Source: Varroa destructor
Taxonomy: Eukaryota; Arthropoda; Arachnida; Mesostigmata; Varroidae
Length of the DNA: 64,000 bases
Direction: 5' to 3'
Assembly: GCF_002443255.2 (NCBI RefSeq)
Contig: NW_019211458.1
Span: forward strand, 12,564,578 to 12,628,577
Position 1 is the first letter of the stretch. Each line of letters opens with the position of its first letter. The notes under the pieces were generated by a model. It saw nothing but the letters and a program-made list of their open reading frames with translations, did no database searches and had not been told where the DNA came from. Position numbers and translations under genes: made by a program. This document shows positions 34,991 to 47,600 of this stretch, in pieces.

Positions 34991-37397
34991 TGACACTCAG
35001 CATGTTAACTGCTATATTACCTATCCTCTTTCGATTTTTTTTTTGGGTTTGGTTAATGTAAATAATCAGTTTGTCCGAAATTAGAGTGTTGTTGACGCAA
35101 GCTGGAATACCACTTTTCTTCGAAGTCTTCATATTTTTAGTCTTCCTATTATAACGACTGCTCTAAAAATAACTAGATCTTTGTGGAAGCAAAAAAGGAT
35201 ATCGAAATTTTCTAATTGCCAGGCACTATTATGATCTACAATATTAACAACGTTGACCTTTAAATGCGGGATCGGAGAACCGTTTCTCAAATGATTTCAT
35301 TTGACAACATAGAAGCCGCAAGTTTTTTGAATTATTAAGGTCTGCAATTTCTATATATGACCGAAACATTGTCACCTGTACAGGATGCTGTTCTTGCTTG
35401 ACGGTGTAGCTAACAACGCTACTCCGCGTAAAGCTTCTTAACATCCACTCCGGGCAAACTGCTACGAAATAATGATAACAAATGTTCTAAATATCTTTGG
35501 CATGTGTTATCATATGAACTGGCACACAATGAATTTTCACTGTATTATAAATAAAATAGGTTGTCTCAAATGTATACTCAAGATTACTAGCGTCAAAGTC
35601 TTGTCAGGATTTGGCAAAGACGAACATCAAAAATTATATATAACAACACTTTTGCCTTTTTCATTGTAAAACTATCAAATTGTTCAGAAGGCCCTTACGC
35701 GTATTATTCTCGATTTTTCTCAAAGGACTATCAGTTTGTGACGTTTTGAGGTATTTTCAATAGCAAAGCGGTATCAGTTGAAGGGCCGTAACGGTTTTTG
35801 ACTGGAGAAGAACACACACACGCGTCCCCAAAACCAATCGTTTTAATGTACTTTCGAGCATCCTTTCAGCCAGCTGATTGAACGTTTTGTTTCTGAAGAA
35901 TATGATAACTTTGCAAAAAGGTGAATGAATGAAGTAGTTTAAACCTAAATGCCATTACTAATCACTAAAATATGGCCCGCACAGAGCTGTCGTTTTAATA
36001 AAACGCTATTTGTAATATGTTATCAGTTGACAAATCCGTAAAACTTTAACATCTCATAAGTAAACGAAGGAGCAGAGTTATGAGTCGGCGGAAAAACATG
36101 TATAATTTTGTTTGTGTATATAAGCTTCAAACTATCAACCCTACACCTAATAAAGGTATATGTTTATAGTCTTTTTCAGTCAATCTTGCAGTACATTTTG
36201 GCCATAGCAACTGTTTTGTTTGCACGGTCAATATATTTTATGAAGCAAATTTAACGTAACTCGAGTAGCGTAGCGCTGACAGATTCGAACGGCATTATGG
36301 CTCATAAAAACATTTTAAAAACTATGAAATGTGCCGAAAAGCAGCTATGCCTCTCTACTAGCCTATTCTACACGTGTTTTTTGCACATAAAAAAAAAAGT
36401 AGAGAAACGAGCATGCTGTGACCATATCTGTTGTCTCGTAACTTTCAGCCAGAACAAGTGCACGTATTTTACTTATTATGTACTTTAACTAGCCTACTTC
36501 AGAGTTAGAGAGCTGTGACGCCTTTGAATAAAGCCTTTGATTAGGCTAAAGTTGAGTTCAAGCAAGGCAACGTGTGACTTAAGCACAGACGGCTACGGTT
36601 AATACGTCTATTGTAAGATATTACAAATACAGTTCAATACATGTTTCATATAAAGTTCTTGTAACAGATTTATGATAAAGCAGGCCTTCATGCGCTTCTT
36701 GAGTCAAATATCTACCAGGGATAAGCAATACAAGTGATCGTAACTAAAAAAAAAAAACTAGGAAAGTATTGGAACCGTCTGATATTCTAGATAGAAACAC
36801 TTACAACAGTTTCAGCATACGGAACAGAATAATAGCTTCCTTTTTATAGTATTTCAACACAACACATTACGATTTATTATAATAATAATTATACAATTAG
36901 AATAATTATTTGTTAAAAATAATCGTTATTTATTACTTAGTGGTATTCTATGTATGCATGATAGAGTTAAACGTTCGTATCCAATGATCGTTCTTCCTGT
37001 CGCACGGTCTTTCTTTTTATACCCTATTTATGTTTCGATTCGATCCGTCAGCCCTGTACAGTATCTGAAAAGATATCAGACTCGAGCTGATTTCTTTGTC
37101 TAAATGTTATCTCCAACCGAGGCCATTTCATCTTATATGAATAACGCTATCCGACTATCATGTATGGACGAGAGAGAAATCAAATCAAATAAATAAATAA
37201 AGGTAATGCTAGAAAAGTTATAAAAACGTATATAGACTGTTGCGGGCACGGTGTAACCCGTACAGAGATATTCTACGACGCCTTAAGTCATGTTAATAGA
37301 TATCGCCGCTGTAACTCAGCATTGAACCAGAAAATGGCACATTTAGATACATAGAGTGAACGCTAGCTTCATGAATTTATTATTAATACTAAAACAA
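34991..37397. other. AT-rich non-coding stretch
   Basis: No gene recognised. Contains homopolymer A runs (near 36380 and 36747). Frames are short. Confidence 0.55.
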
Positions 37398-37417
37398 CTC
37401 TCTCTCTCTCTCTCTCT
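37398..37417. repeat. (CT)n microsatellite
   Basis: Ten CT units. Confidence 0.92.
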
Positions 37418-37786
37418 ATACCGGCTTCCTGTTAACTAGAACGAGTTAACATCAGTAGTGCGACGCAATAAAACACAAATTAACTTGTTCTGTCCTTTAG
37501 TTTTTATTATTCAAATTAATGGTAATACTTACTATTACTTATTTCTTCGAAGACCTTTTAGGCAGCTTTTTTTTTTTAACTACGGCGTTTATCTGGTCCT
37601 TCTCTTTGCATGTCTTCTGCTTCCCAAAGTAACGACAACAACTAATCAACAAAGAAAGTGACACAACTTTGCCACTCTCCCAGACCCGTCCATAGATGTC
37701 TGAAACTCAGAAAAGCTCCGAGATGTGAAACTTTTCTGGCAAATCGCGCCCCACTAGGCCGCGTTTCTATTGGTCATTCCTTATTT

Positions 37787-37806
37787 CGTAACGTAACGTA
37801 ACGTAG
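37787..37806. repeat. (CGTAA)4 tandem repeat
   Basis: Four pentanucleotide units, CGTAA, at the edge of the GC-rich island. Confidence 0.85.
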
Positions 37807-37829
37807 TTAGACCTTCTATGCGGCCTCGG

Positions 37830-38340
37830 TGAGTCCATGCTGGCACTGCATGATGTCGGTATTACCCTTCTCTGTCACAAGATCACTGTGGTGTACCAGC
37901 GGCGGCATTGGCGTCATGCCGTCTATGTTGATTCTCCGAAATGTGGGCCAATTCGACTGTTGGCTATGGGCTTAGCCTAGAGAGTGAGGGCACAGAAAGG
38001 CGAGGGTGCACAGGCAACTGTTGGTCGTTTAGGTATCGGCCCTGGAGTTGGGGTAAGCGCGTCCCCGAAGGGGACCCGAGAACCAAAGGAGGTGCTGACG
38101 CCGAAGCGTTGGTACCGGGGGTAATAGCGGCGGCCGCGGCGGCGGTGGTGGTGGTGGTGGTGATGGTGGTCGCCGCCGCCCCAACGGCGAGGGGCATCGC
38201 GTCAGGTGGGGGAGGGCGTGCTTGGCGGACCGAACCGCGCGATCAGTCTGAGGCCATCGCTCGACGAAACGGAACCATGCAGCTCTGGCTTGCAACGCTA
38301 ACTCGGCAAGATACAAGAAGGCAACGGTAGTCCCCAATTC
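37830..38340. other. GC-rich, CpG-rich island with triplet runs
   Basis: The most GC-rich segment of the window, with frequent CpG. All frames stay open for 77-129 codons because stops are rare. A plus frame (37941-38330) encodes runs of Ala and Val. A minus frame encodes Thr and Ala runs followed by SAPPLVLGSPSGTRLPQL, which looks like the low-complexity part of a regulatory protein. Another minus frame encodes poly-Pro. Without splice or homology evidence the coding frame cannot be chosen. A CpG island at a 5' exon or promoter is possible, as is a simple GC repeat. Confidence 0.4.
38127..38180. repeat. GCG/GTG triplet repeat
   Basis: About 18 triplets of GCG, GTG and related units, ending in GCC units that could fold back on the GCG units. 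Confidence 0.85.
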
Positions 38341-40200
38341 TGCGTTTGTGGAAATCTAACCCGCTTACAAAAAGAACACAGATGAAAACATAAACGCGCA
38401 AGTGTATATGCGTGTTACTATAAACAATGTAAGCAAAGCTTTAATGAAACTGTGTTCGTTTAGCTATCGTTTTTGGGGGTGATGTGCTTTGTCACAATAG
38501 TATGCATCTTCTGTTCACCAGCTGATGCTGGCGTTCTTGAGCGAAGCGGCCGTAGCCATTGTGCCGAGTTTGTTGGTGCGCATACTTGACGTTGAAGAAT
38601 AAAGGTTGGTTCCAGCATTTATCATGTGGTTAGTCAATCTGTCGATTCCTGTTTAACAAGACAAAAAATTGCATTTAGCGCCTATTACGTTCGTTCTACG
38701 TTACATACGTCGCAGACTGCTCTGGCTGTACGAGCACAGGAGAGTATAATCTGTGAATTAAATAAACAAAGAAAGTACAATCTGTGAAAACAATCGCTAT
38801 GGCAGCTTTATTGCCGACATTGAACTATAATATTAATTATCAGTATCATAAAAGCATAGCAGATCATCATAACCAGCAATGTGGTCACTGTGAGAACGAC
38901 AAGACAAACACCGATTACGCCAACAACAATAGGAATGGCATTACCTCAGGTCAAATTATGACGACAGCGCGTTCATGACGTGAGGAGCTCTTCGTTGTTC
39001 ATGACGTGCGGTTTTGTCGACGAGAGGGGAAAAGAACGATCGAGAAAAGCCAAAAGTGGCTCATAACAAAAGTTCATCAGGGCTGATTCAGCTGTTGTTA
39101 GATAGTAACGCCGACCAAAAATGTTATGGTGTTGTTAAAATTTCTATGACTATTTTCCTGTCACCAGGAAAGACAGCGAAGCGCCATTATTTTCGGCAAA
39201 CGCAGTACAACATTTGCCGGCCAAGCAGTCATATCTTCACTGGCGAATACAATGTAATCGTTTGGCTGCCTACTAGCTTATGAGTAGTAATTTTGCTGCC
39301 ATATAACGGTAGCATTTTCCACGGTGTTGACTATTGCCTTTGGCGATTACCGTGACAACGACAACTGTGCCGACTAAGGTTGCAGCTGGACACAGTGGAA
39401 GACCGAGGGGGGCAACACGTGACAAGCCCTCCGCATGTGGAACACAAGTGATGCCGACAAATTAAGCGAATGAGTTTTTTTTCGTTGTTTGCATTTCTCA
39501 ATTGAGTTCATTGTATAAAAGGCAATATTGGATGCATTGTGAGCACAGTTGAGACTTGGCGATTCTGCGGTGGATGGAGACGGCGGAGTGAGCGTGCCCA
39601 GCTACACATCGTTCAGAGTGTAAGGGAAAACGTGTTGTTTTGTGCGTCCGTGCTAATTCTCTTATCTAACGGATTTCTTGAATTGTCTGTCACAGAGCGA
39701 ATGCATATATTCTATGATGTTCTAATTAATTACGTGACATGCTAAAGGATAGTGGCGGCAAGATGATCGGTTTCTTTCACAGTGGCAAACGCCTACGTAG
39801 ACTTGGATAACGCCACGAAAAAAAAACAGACATCATCGCAAAGCAACAAAGATTTATTATTCCGTCTAATGCTGCCAGCGTTCTGTACAACGTCTCCCCT
39901 TAACTGGTTAGTATCATTAGTTCAATGTAGATGAAGGATGAACATTATATTATTCAAGAGACAGTATGTACGGAACCGTTTCAAGCAGAAATCTGATAAT
40001 ATTGTATAGATATACGCGTACATTTGAAAGCTTAGGACGGTTACGGACTAATGAGCTGATACGTTTTAAGCAGTGAACGAAAACATAGCAAAATATCTAT
40101 TTGCCATATCGGCTGTATCAAGGCATTGTGTTGGGTATACTGCTCGGTTTCTAGCAATCGTGCGTTTCACACACGTCACGATCATGTAAAAGAGTTCTTC
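38341..40200. other. Non-coding stretch
   Basis: No supported gene. Frames up to 89 codons (39014-39283) have no recognised domain. A promoter-like site is listed separately. Confidence 0.5.
39514..39550 (+). promoter_or_regulatory. Core-promoter-like TATA box plus initiator
   Basis: TATAAAAGG is followed by GCACAGTTG with the putative start A about 33 bases downstream, close to the usual spacing and to the arthropod initiator (T/A)CAGT. No convincing first exon follows: the downstream frame is 68 codons without an ATG at its start. It is a suggestion only. Confidence 0.22.
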
Positions 40201-43200
40201 AAACCGTTTCATTTAGCTGGTAGTGTTGACACTGGAGCCAGATCTGCCATATTCAGCAAGTAGTTAATGATGAAATAAACTGGCTAATAATTGGGTCATA
40301 TCTCTTGCGTATACTAGTTTCCTGCCGAAGCTAGGTTGCTTGCTTTAATGGTCTCATTGAACTCATGGGTGGCTTTTGGTAAATTATCATCTAAAGTTTC
40401 CTTGATCGCAAATCACTGTATTATTTGTTCGAAGCTGCGGAACATTATTTGGCCATCATCAATGGATTTCTTTCTCTATGTTACAAGGTAACGCAGCACC
40501 TCGGCATAGCTAGTCCAGATACAAATTAGGTAGGTGGTAATCTTCGTGCTAACAGGTGGTTAAATTCTCGAAGCTCAGAAAGGGTGCTGGAAAGCCAAAT
40601 GGTACCCAATATATGCACGACGATATAAACACACCGTCTATTCAGAACAAACGAGATTGAAGTCCGCAAAACTAGAACGAAGATTTGCCACTTTTGAATA
40701 TTTTTATAGCAAATTTTATTGAACTCTTTAATTAAAAATAGCTCTATGGACAAATGACAAGTCTGCCCTCACCTTCTATAAATTATCCGCGTAACTTAAT
40801 TAAAGAAAATTACAATGGATTTTCTGAGCACAAACAGACAATTGGACTTTTTTGCGGTAGGATCGGACATTCGTTTCGCTTGGAGGCTGAAGAGTTCATA
40901 AACAAACGCCTATCGTAGACCATAACATGGATGGCGCTGGAAGGTTGACATCGCGTCTAGATTCTGCGACCTATCATGGTGTTAGCAAATTACATAGATG
41001 CCTGATCGTAGCCGCTTTGGCTTTGGATGTCGTTTGGTTGGAAGCGTCAAGGCAGTATCATGCAGAGCTGCTCCGCCGGATGAGCCCCGTACCGTCGCCT
41101 AACTGCCTTTTAACGCTAGCCGTGTTCGCTGACGCTTGTTGCAGAACCAAAGAGATCATCTATCCTCGAGCCGACCGGACTCGATCAAATCTTGCATTGG
41201 ATCACCGCCATATAAAAACAATAACTTTTCCAACGGCGTCTACGATTCACTGACGAGCTTGTTGATAGCGTATTATTACTGCCTAGGCGAACGAACCCGA
41301 GGGAGGCAGATATATACATCTACTGCCTGTGTGTGTATACAGACACGTACTGCTATTACGACCTGGACTAATTTAGTTATTATTATGTTATGGGAAAAAG
41401 CAATGTGATACGATTCTTCGGATCCTTCACTGCAAACCTGATTTCTCGCAGCTTAAAAGAAAATTAATAGATCTGTTATGATTATTTAGCGTCTCGTTGC
41501 AACGGTGGCTGTGATGCAACCGTGCGTTTCGCAGTACGATGCATACGCACTTACTTTTCGGGGTAGCATCGTGTAAAGCTTTGATGTATATTTATAAGGC
41601 TTTCCAAATATGAAACAAAACGCAGAAGCACAAGATTGCCGTTTGCTCGCCTTTGTTAACGGCTCCGGCTATTGGTAATGTGGGGGCAACAAAATAATGT
41701 TGTCTGTTGTTATTATTAGAAACCGTAATTACTAATCTAGCGATGTTCTTATTTAATGCATTTAATATTCTTAATTGTACGAAACCGCTTGGCGACAATG
41801 TATCTACTTACAAATACAAAATTGACTATGGATTTTTAGGTCACGAAATAATTTGCTGCAATATACACTGTTTGACGTCTACACATGTGTAGCAGCCACT
41901 GCGTTGAAAATTTATATGTACACTCACGTGTACACCATTTTGTCGCCAACTCTCGCAATAGCACTCACTGCTTAAGCGCTTATGGTTTCAGCAGGTTTTT
42001 TTACTACATTAGAATGTGCAGGAATATCTTACGATTTGTATTGAGGTGCAGAAATAAAATTGCGCGCTCTTAGCGTCTAACTGAGTACGTAAGCTCGCGT
42101 ATTATATGTGACGTAGTCTGTGAGGGTGAAAACAGCGTAAGTATAGAAAAGCACAAAGCATGTTTGAGAGTGCGAGTAAAATGCTTTTCACTAAAGAACC
42201 GTACTTGAAGTTCTAATAAGTTTTTTTGCGCGCTTTAATTCCCAAAAAAAAAAAAAGAAAAACTTGCTTCTTCTACGAAGAGAGAGGTTTATTTGACCCA
42301 AAGTCCCGTCAACTTCAATAGCATTATCTGTCTGTTCGGTGATGAGCCACTGGTAATTGCGTACTCGTTAGTACTGTCTTATTAAATTAAGAAAACTTCA
42401 AACAATTCAATTGCTGTCGCATTCAATTGTGTTGCTAAATGCCTTAAGTTGAGCAGAGTTTTAGACAGGTGAGCGCCCGCTTATCTCATGTACAGATTGT
42501 TTTATTTCTTCAATACAATTTGTATCGAACTTGTCAAATATTTGATTTTAATTTTATTTAATTTAAATAGTTGATTTTCTTCACGAAACTCAACGTTGAT
42601 TTTTTTTTTCATTAATTTTATAGTGCTAAAGTGAAGTTTATTTACGGAAAATAGGTTACATACCCAAATGGATCATTTTGTTATAAATGTAATTGTAGTG
42701 GACCGAGAAAATCAGCAGCTTGTTCCCGTTTAGCTACATTAATGCGAGGCTGTAGTTTGCCTTCTGTATAATGCATTCAAACCTTCGCATTCATAACTGG
42801 TTTTCTTTTATTGGTTATAGTGTTTTTCTCTTAGGAAGTATTGTAGGCATATATGAAATACCTGCAAGATAACGGCGGGTAAATTAGACATAAAGCTCTA
42901 GCCTTCGTATACCCTTATGGCCTTTATCAGGATGCATGTAATTCTTGCATTACTAGACGCCACTTTATTCACACATACAAGAGAAATAAAGAGAAACAAT
43001 AAAGGGATTTTTCCCATTTGCAGACGTAATTTTTCCAAAAAAAAAGACTACTATTTAGGGTGGCCCTTAATTGTACGGTGATGAAAAAAATGTACCTAAT
43101 AATCTCACGACTGAAACAAAGCAGGCTGGACAAACTTGTTAGACATTCAAGTCAGAAAGGTGGTGCATTAAATGAACGACTTCGAGAAACAGGCGAAAGA

Positions 43201-43437
43201 TATGGAAGAAAGCTGTTAGTACTACGCCCAATCCGCCAACTGAAGTTGATAAGACTCTGTTTCTTGAGTGAAGTGACGTAATGTCAAAATCATGATGTAC
43301 TAGAAAACTCTGATTATCGAGCATAGCATGTTGATTTTAAAATATTTCTCTGAATTCACCGCTAACCTCGTCCCAACCCACATAGACATAGTGTATGTTA
43401 AAAGTCATAAGCTATATTATTATATAAAATTTATAAA
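40201..43437. other. Mostly non-coding stretch
   Basis: It holds an ATG-started 108-codon plus frame (40927-41253) with a good start context (ATAACATGG). Its protein is unrecognised, so it is not called a gene. At about 40230 the short phrase GSVDTGARSAIFSK resembles the D-T-G-A motif of LTR-retrotransposon proteases but ends at a stop. Poly(A) at 42244-42256. Nothing else recognised. Confidence 0.45.
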
Positions 43438-44021
43438 ACTGTAAAGGATACTATTCAAGTACCCGATGTATGGCTTCGGAGCTAGATGATAAGTTGGCAG
43501 AAGTGGTACAACAACTGATGAAGTGGGCGTACCGTTCAAAAGAGGAGCGTCTAAGAAAAGAGCCATGCGGTTATAGCAACAAAGTAGATAAATCAAACGA
43601 AAGACATGGCTGGCCCGTGAATATCCGAAATAATACAGGATAGCGTCAAGAGGTTCACGAGTCCATACTGCTAAGTAAGTTACGCTACTGTACAAAAATT
43701 TATAAGCTAAGAAACCTTTGAAAATACTTACTTAAAATCGGCAAAGCAATCCCAACGATCTACGTCTTACATCTGTCCGAAGAGGAGGATGATGCTGAGC
43801 ACATATTATGCAGGCACGCAGTTGCTAGTATCAGCACTCTTTTGCCTGAAATTAGTGCAAACGTATTTAGCCTACTATTTCAAACAATAATAAAAGCATG
43901 GGAGAATTTGGGTCAAAATCGCAGAAAAAAATTCATGGCCAGTGGTTTTGTCGTTAACCAGCTGCTTATGCTAGCGGCGGGATTAAACGCCCATGAAAGG
44001 GAATGGGGCCTGTTTCTCTAA
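43438..44021 (+). pseudogene. Decayed LINE C-terminal region
   Basis: A single plus frame is open for about 194 codons with only two stops (43641 and 43719), where about a dozen would be expected. The first part reads MASELDDKLAEVVQQLMKWA. The last part reads LSEEEDDAEHILCRHAVASI, then ALFQT-like hydrophobic helices and ends AHEREWGLFL. R1/Jockey/CR1-type LINEs end with a zinc-knuckle region containing D-x-x-EH-x-L-x-x-C followed by helices with a W and a basic or acidic tail. The D-A-EH-I-L is preserved while the leading cysteines are lost. No RT active site lies upstream in this frame. It may instead be an exon of an unknown gene carrying two stops, which seems less likely. Confidence 0.42.
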
Positions 44022-44552
44022 GAAATGCCTACCCTGAGACAGTGATAATCTGTTGGACCAGTAATTTGCGCAACAGTATCCCTCATCTTTTAGTTAAAAA
44101 AAGGTATCTGGTATACACCTCAGGAAGCGGCCTATCTTCAAAAGTTGAGGGAACAGTTCACTACGTAAAGTTCTTAAAAACATATAGCTACATCTGTGCA
44201 GCTATGCATGGCAAAAGCGACCGACTTATTGGAATTCGAGGCAGAAAGAATATGGTGTTCAAAGATCCGTTGGCCAACAAAAGTTTTTATACGTTCACTC
44301 GATAACCTGGCTCTTCTGTGATTCGTGGTTTAACATCGCCTAGTATCTCTATATGTCAAAAGAACTATCTAGTTAGTATCTCCACGAATGTTCTTCCCCT
44401 CTTTCACTTCTTAAATATCTGCTGAGCACGCTGGTCTCTCCTACTGGACTGCATTTGCCAATCGGTCTCGGGAGCGCCAAACTACGTACGAGCGATAGGT
44501 TATACAACGGCTGCATAGCGTCAATAGAGAGTGGCAGTGCTGAACAGCCACC
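44022..44552. other. Spacer downstream of the LINE remnant
   Basis: A 100-codon plus frame (44003-44305) overlaps the end of the LINE frame. No motif recognised. Otherwise featureless. Confidence 0.45.
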
Positions 44553-44580
44553 GCCAGTATATATATATATATATACTGGC
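44553..44580. repeat. Palindrome: GCCAGTA(TA)nTACTGGC
   Basis: A TA core is bounded by unique arms GCCAGTA and TACTGGC, making a perfect 28-bp palindrome. TA repeats are self-complementary, but the non-repeat arms extend the pairing. Confidence 0.88.
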
Positions 44581-44583
44581 AGG

Positions 44584-44589
<6 letters not shown>

Positions 44590-44624
<35 letters not shown>
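44590..44624. repeat. (TA)n microsatellite
   Basis: About 17 TA units directly after the palindrome. Confidence 0.92.
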
Positions 44625-44628
<4 letters not shown>

Positions 44629-47600
44629 CCCTGTTTTCTTGAAGAGGTAAGTTAGAATACATGGCTGTAGGAAAGAGGCAACACGACTTACGGTAGTAGT
44701 AGTATGAGCAGAAGTCAGCATCGCTTGGGTGGCCGAAGTGGGTTGCGCTGGGCAATAGACGAAGCAACCTTGACCGAACAGGGCCAACCGGCAGAGAAGA
44801 TGGCTAAAACTTTTAACAGTAATCGTCTTTTAGTGAATAGCCGCGAATGGTGAGATAAGCGCAAGCGACCTTATTCTCTTCTTTTTTCTATTCGGCTGTA
44901 TGAGTACAGAAGCGACCTTAAAACGGCAAGCACTTATGAAATCCCTGCGTCGTCGCCAAGCGGGTTTTGGTTAGGCTTAGATGAGAGTAACTGCGCTTTT
45001 CAACTTCTCTCTGTCACTGTGTGCCTTCCCTTATTTTAACGTTGACGATCTCCTTTAGGCCACGTGTTATCCTACTTAGGCCTGTTTTTTTCGTCTACGT
45101 GGTATAACCATAGCGAGTACCGTAACCCACAACTAGTATCGGCAGTTTTAAAAACTGGATTTTCACAATGGGTTACGCGGCCATACAAGAGAACTGATTC
45201 AGTTCATGGGAAAAGCAAAGAATGGGTGAGAAAGTAGTTAAAAGTTAATCGAATGTAATATTTACTGAAGACGGAAAGTATATTAATTAACATATCGACC
45301 TAAAACCCATAATTGTGCTTGTAATCTTGATAATGCAGTGATACCAAACAGATAACTAAGATAAATATTGTGGTCAAAACGATTAAATCGTACACTATAT
45401 ATAATTTGTACTATAAAATCACCGTTACCTTCATTCTGCTTTAAGGTGGAGGTCATGATAATTAAAAAGCAAAGAGAAGTTCGTAAAAACGATACTCGTT
45501 ACATAGCCTAGAATGATAAAGGCCGAAATATCTGTATTTTAGAAAAGACAAGGGCCTCGTAAAGGAAAATTTTCCCTGCCAAGCCATATTCCTTTGTTGA
45601 TAACTCGAGCTTATGCACTGCAAAAAGGTGCTCCTCTTGAGAAGTGTGCGTTAGTTCATGAACCAGTGGGCAGCTTTTAGACCTGAACGATTCTTTACCT
45701 TAACGATAGGAAAGCAAATATACATGGTTCATAGTAGACTCTACCTGTATCAATAACTACAGTATTTGGGCGAACAATTTGGACATGACCGTATTTTGCA
45801 GTCAGACGACTAGTGCATTTTTGACGAAATATTTTTTTAATTAGTAGAAATTTTAAAGTGTGTTACTCATGTGTCCCAGGGATGAAGCGACGGCTCGATG
45901 ACTACTAGTGTGAAAAGGGGTAATCAAGTCCACTTTAGTTTAAATAATGAAAAGCGTTTGTATGCAAAAGAAAAAAAATTCTTAAATCGCTAGTTTTATT
46001 TAGGGTAGGGTAATGAGTATACTTAAATGGCTTCATCTTATTTAATTTTGAATTGAAATTACTTAGGTCTTTTTTATTTAATTATCTAATTATTTAATTA
46101 CGGAAAGATCGTAAATATATTTTTAGGTTTAAAAAAAGTAATCAATTTTGGGCTTCTTTTCCGCTCTGGGTGCAAACGGTTGGCTTTATAGCATCTTTGG
46201 TGACTGTCATCCAGGCGAAAGTGTTTTCAAGTTGAAATGATGAATTAATATAATTCAACATCTTATCATCGGGGAGGCAAGTAGATTCCTCTGCGCCCTC
46301 CATGTATCAGAACGATCGGCAATATTCACTTTTATGTGAACGGATTATAAACTTCCTTCGAATCCCTTCCTTGAAATAATACTCTCCATGCTATCCATAA
46401 CTAATTCCACAACAAGATGTTCCTGTACAAGACCTGTGCGGTATTTGAAGTCAACCAAGAAAGCGTAGGTCGTGGAGGTCCAATGTATTTGTGACAGAGG
46501 AGACCCTACCGTCCATTTTGTCTTTTTCCTCTGAACACATTATGCAGAACGTATGCTTTAGTGGTAGCATTTTTGCCGCCCTTCAGATGATTCCAAAAAT
46601 AACAGAAAAGCTAAAAAAACATAAGCCAAGTATCTATTGCCGACACCCCTGTCTGTTCCAGGACGCTATGAGTAGCAGAGATACGAAACAAACAAGCGAT
46701 TGAATCAGTCGAACTGAGTTTTTTATGGAAGGCAGGCTGTCCTAGCGATGTTCCGAGCGAGCTAGTGTCATTCAAAGCAACACAAGCCGTAAATCTCTAC
46801 TAGTATTGAAAGTAGTAAATACGTGACCCCTATTTTTCGAGCGAGCCTTCCTGCGGCCGGCAATCTTCGTTGATGTCTTACAGTTTGGCTTTTTCTTTTT
46901 CCTAGTGGGATAGCTCCTCAAGTCGGCTTCGTCCCCGTTGTGCGCCTTGTTTCTTCGTCACCGTACACGACGACGTTTCCACTCGGTGAGCGGGAGAGCA
47001 TAAAAGGGGGTAGTCTAAAAGGTGGGCATATTAGAAATCAGTCAATAGATGTAATGTCTAACTCCCAAAACGATGTCCGCGCCGGGTATGGAGCGTGAGA
47101 GCATGTCTAGAGGTTGGTCCCCATTTTAGACTTCGTCTATATGTATATTAGAGTGGCAGTGTACTGTCGCACGTTTAACAGGACATCGTGAATGAACAGT
47201 GGTAGTATGTTGTCGATATCTAGTATCCGAATCATACTAGCCAAGCCAATGTTATTATTACTTCTTCTTCCTAGGTCTCGACCTGCGTGGGTATACTGTA
47301 TATAATCCCGTCTGGTAATGTCGTCAGGCGTTATTCAAGCATCCTATAAGCAATTTCAAGTTATGGACTACTACGCTTTAGCTTTAATCTGTATGTCTGG
47401 CTCTGAATGCGTCATGAATACGCTACGTCCATGCCCTTCTCAGTTGAAAAATGGTATATGCCTATGTGCCCCATGTGGCCACTTCTTCGCTCGTCGATAG
47501 CAGGTTTTAGTATTGATCATCACGTTGAATTCGAGTGCACCTACGATACAAGAAGGCAAAGATCAGTTATTATAATAACTTGGCCTAATTGTGCGGGAAA

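Noticed and set aside
36265..36290. Minus-strand GTTCGAATCTG near 36.28 kb as another box B
   Set aside because: No box A at the right distance and no family tail.
40927..41253. 108-codon ATG-started plus frame with good start context
   Set aside because: Protein not recognised and no supporting promoter or codon signal. Kept only as a note in the region entry.
42845..42900. AACGGCG...GACATAAAG resembling the SINE tail
   Set aside because: Spacing differs from the family tail and no tRNA-like head precedes it.
46998..47045. CATAAAAGGGGG with downstream TCAGTC as a core promoter
   Set aside because: Separation of about 38-40 bases exceeds normal TATA-initiator spacing and there is no downstream gene.
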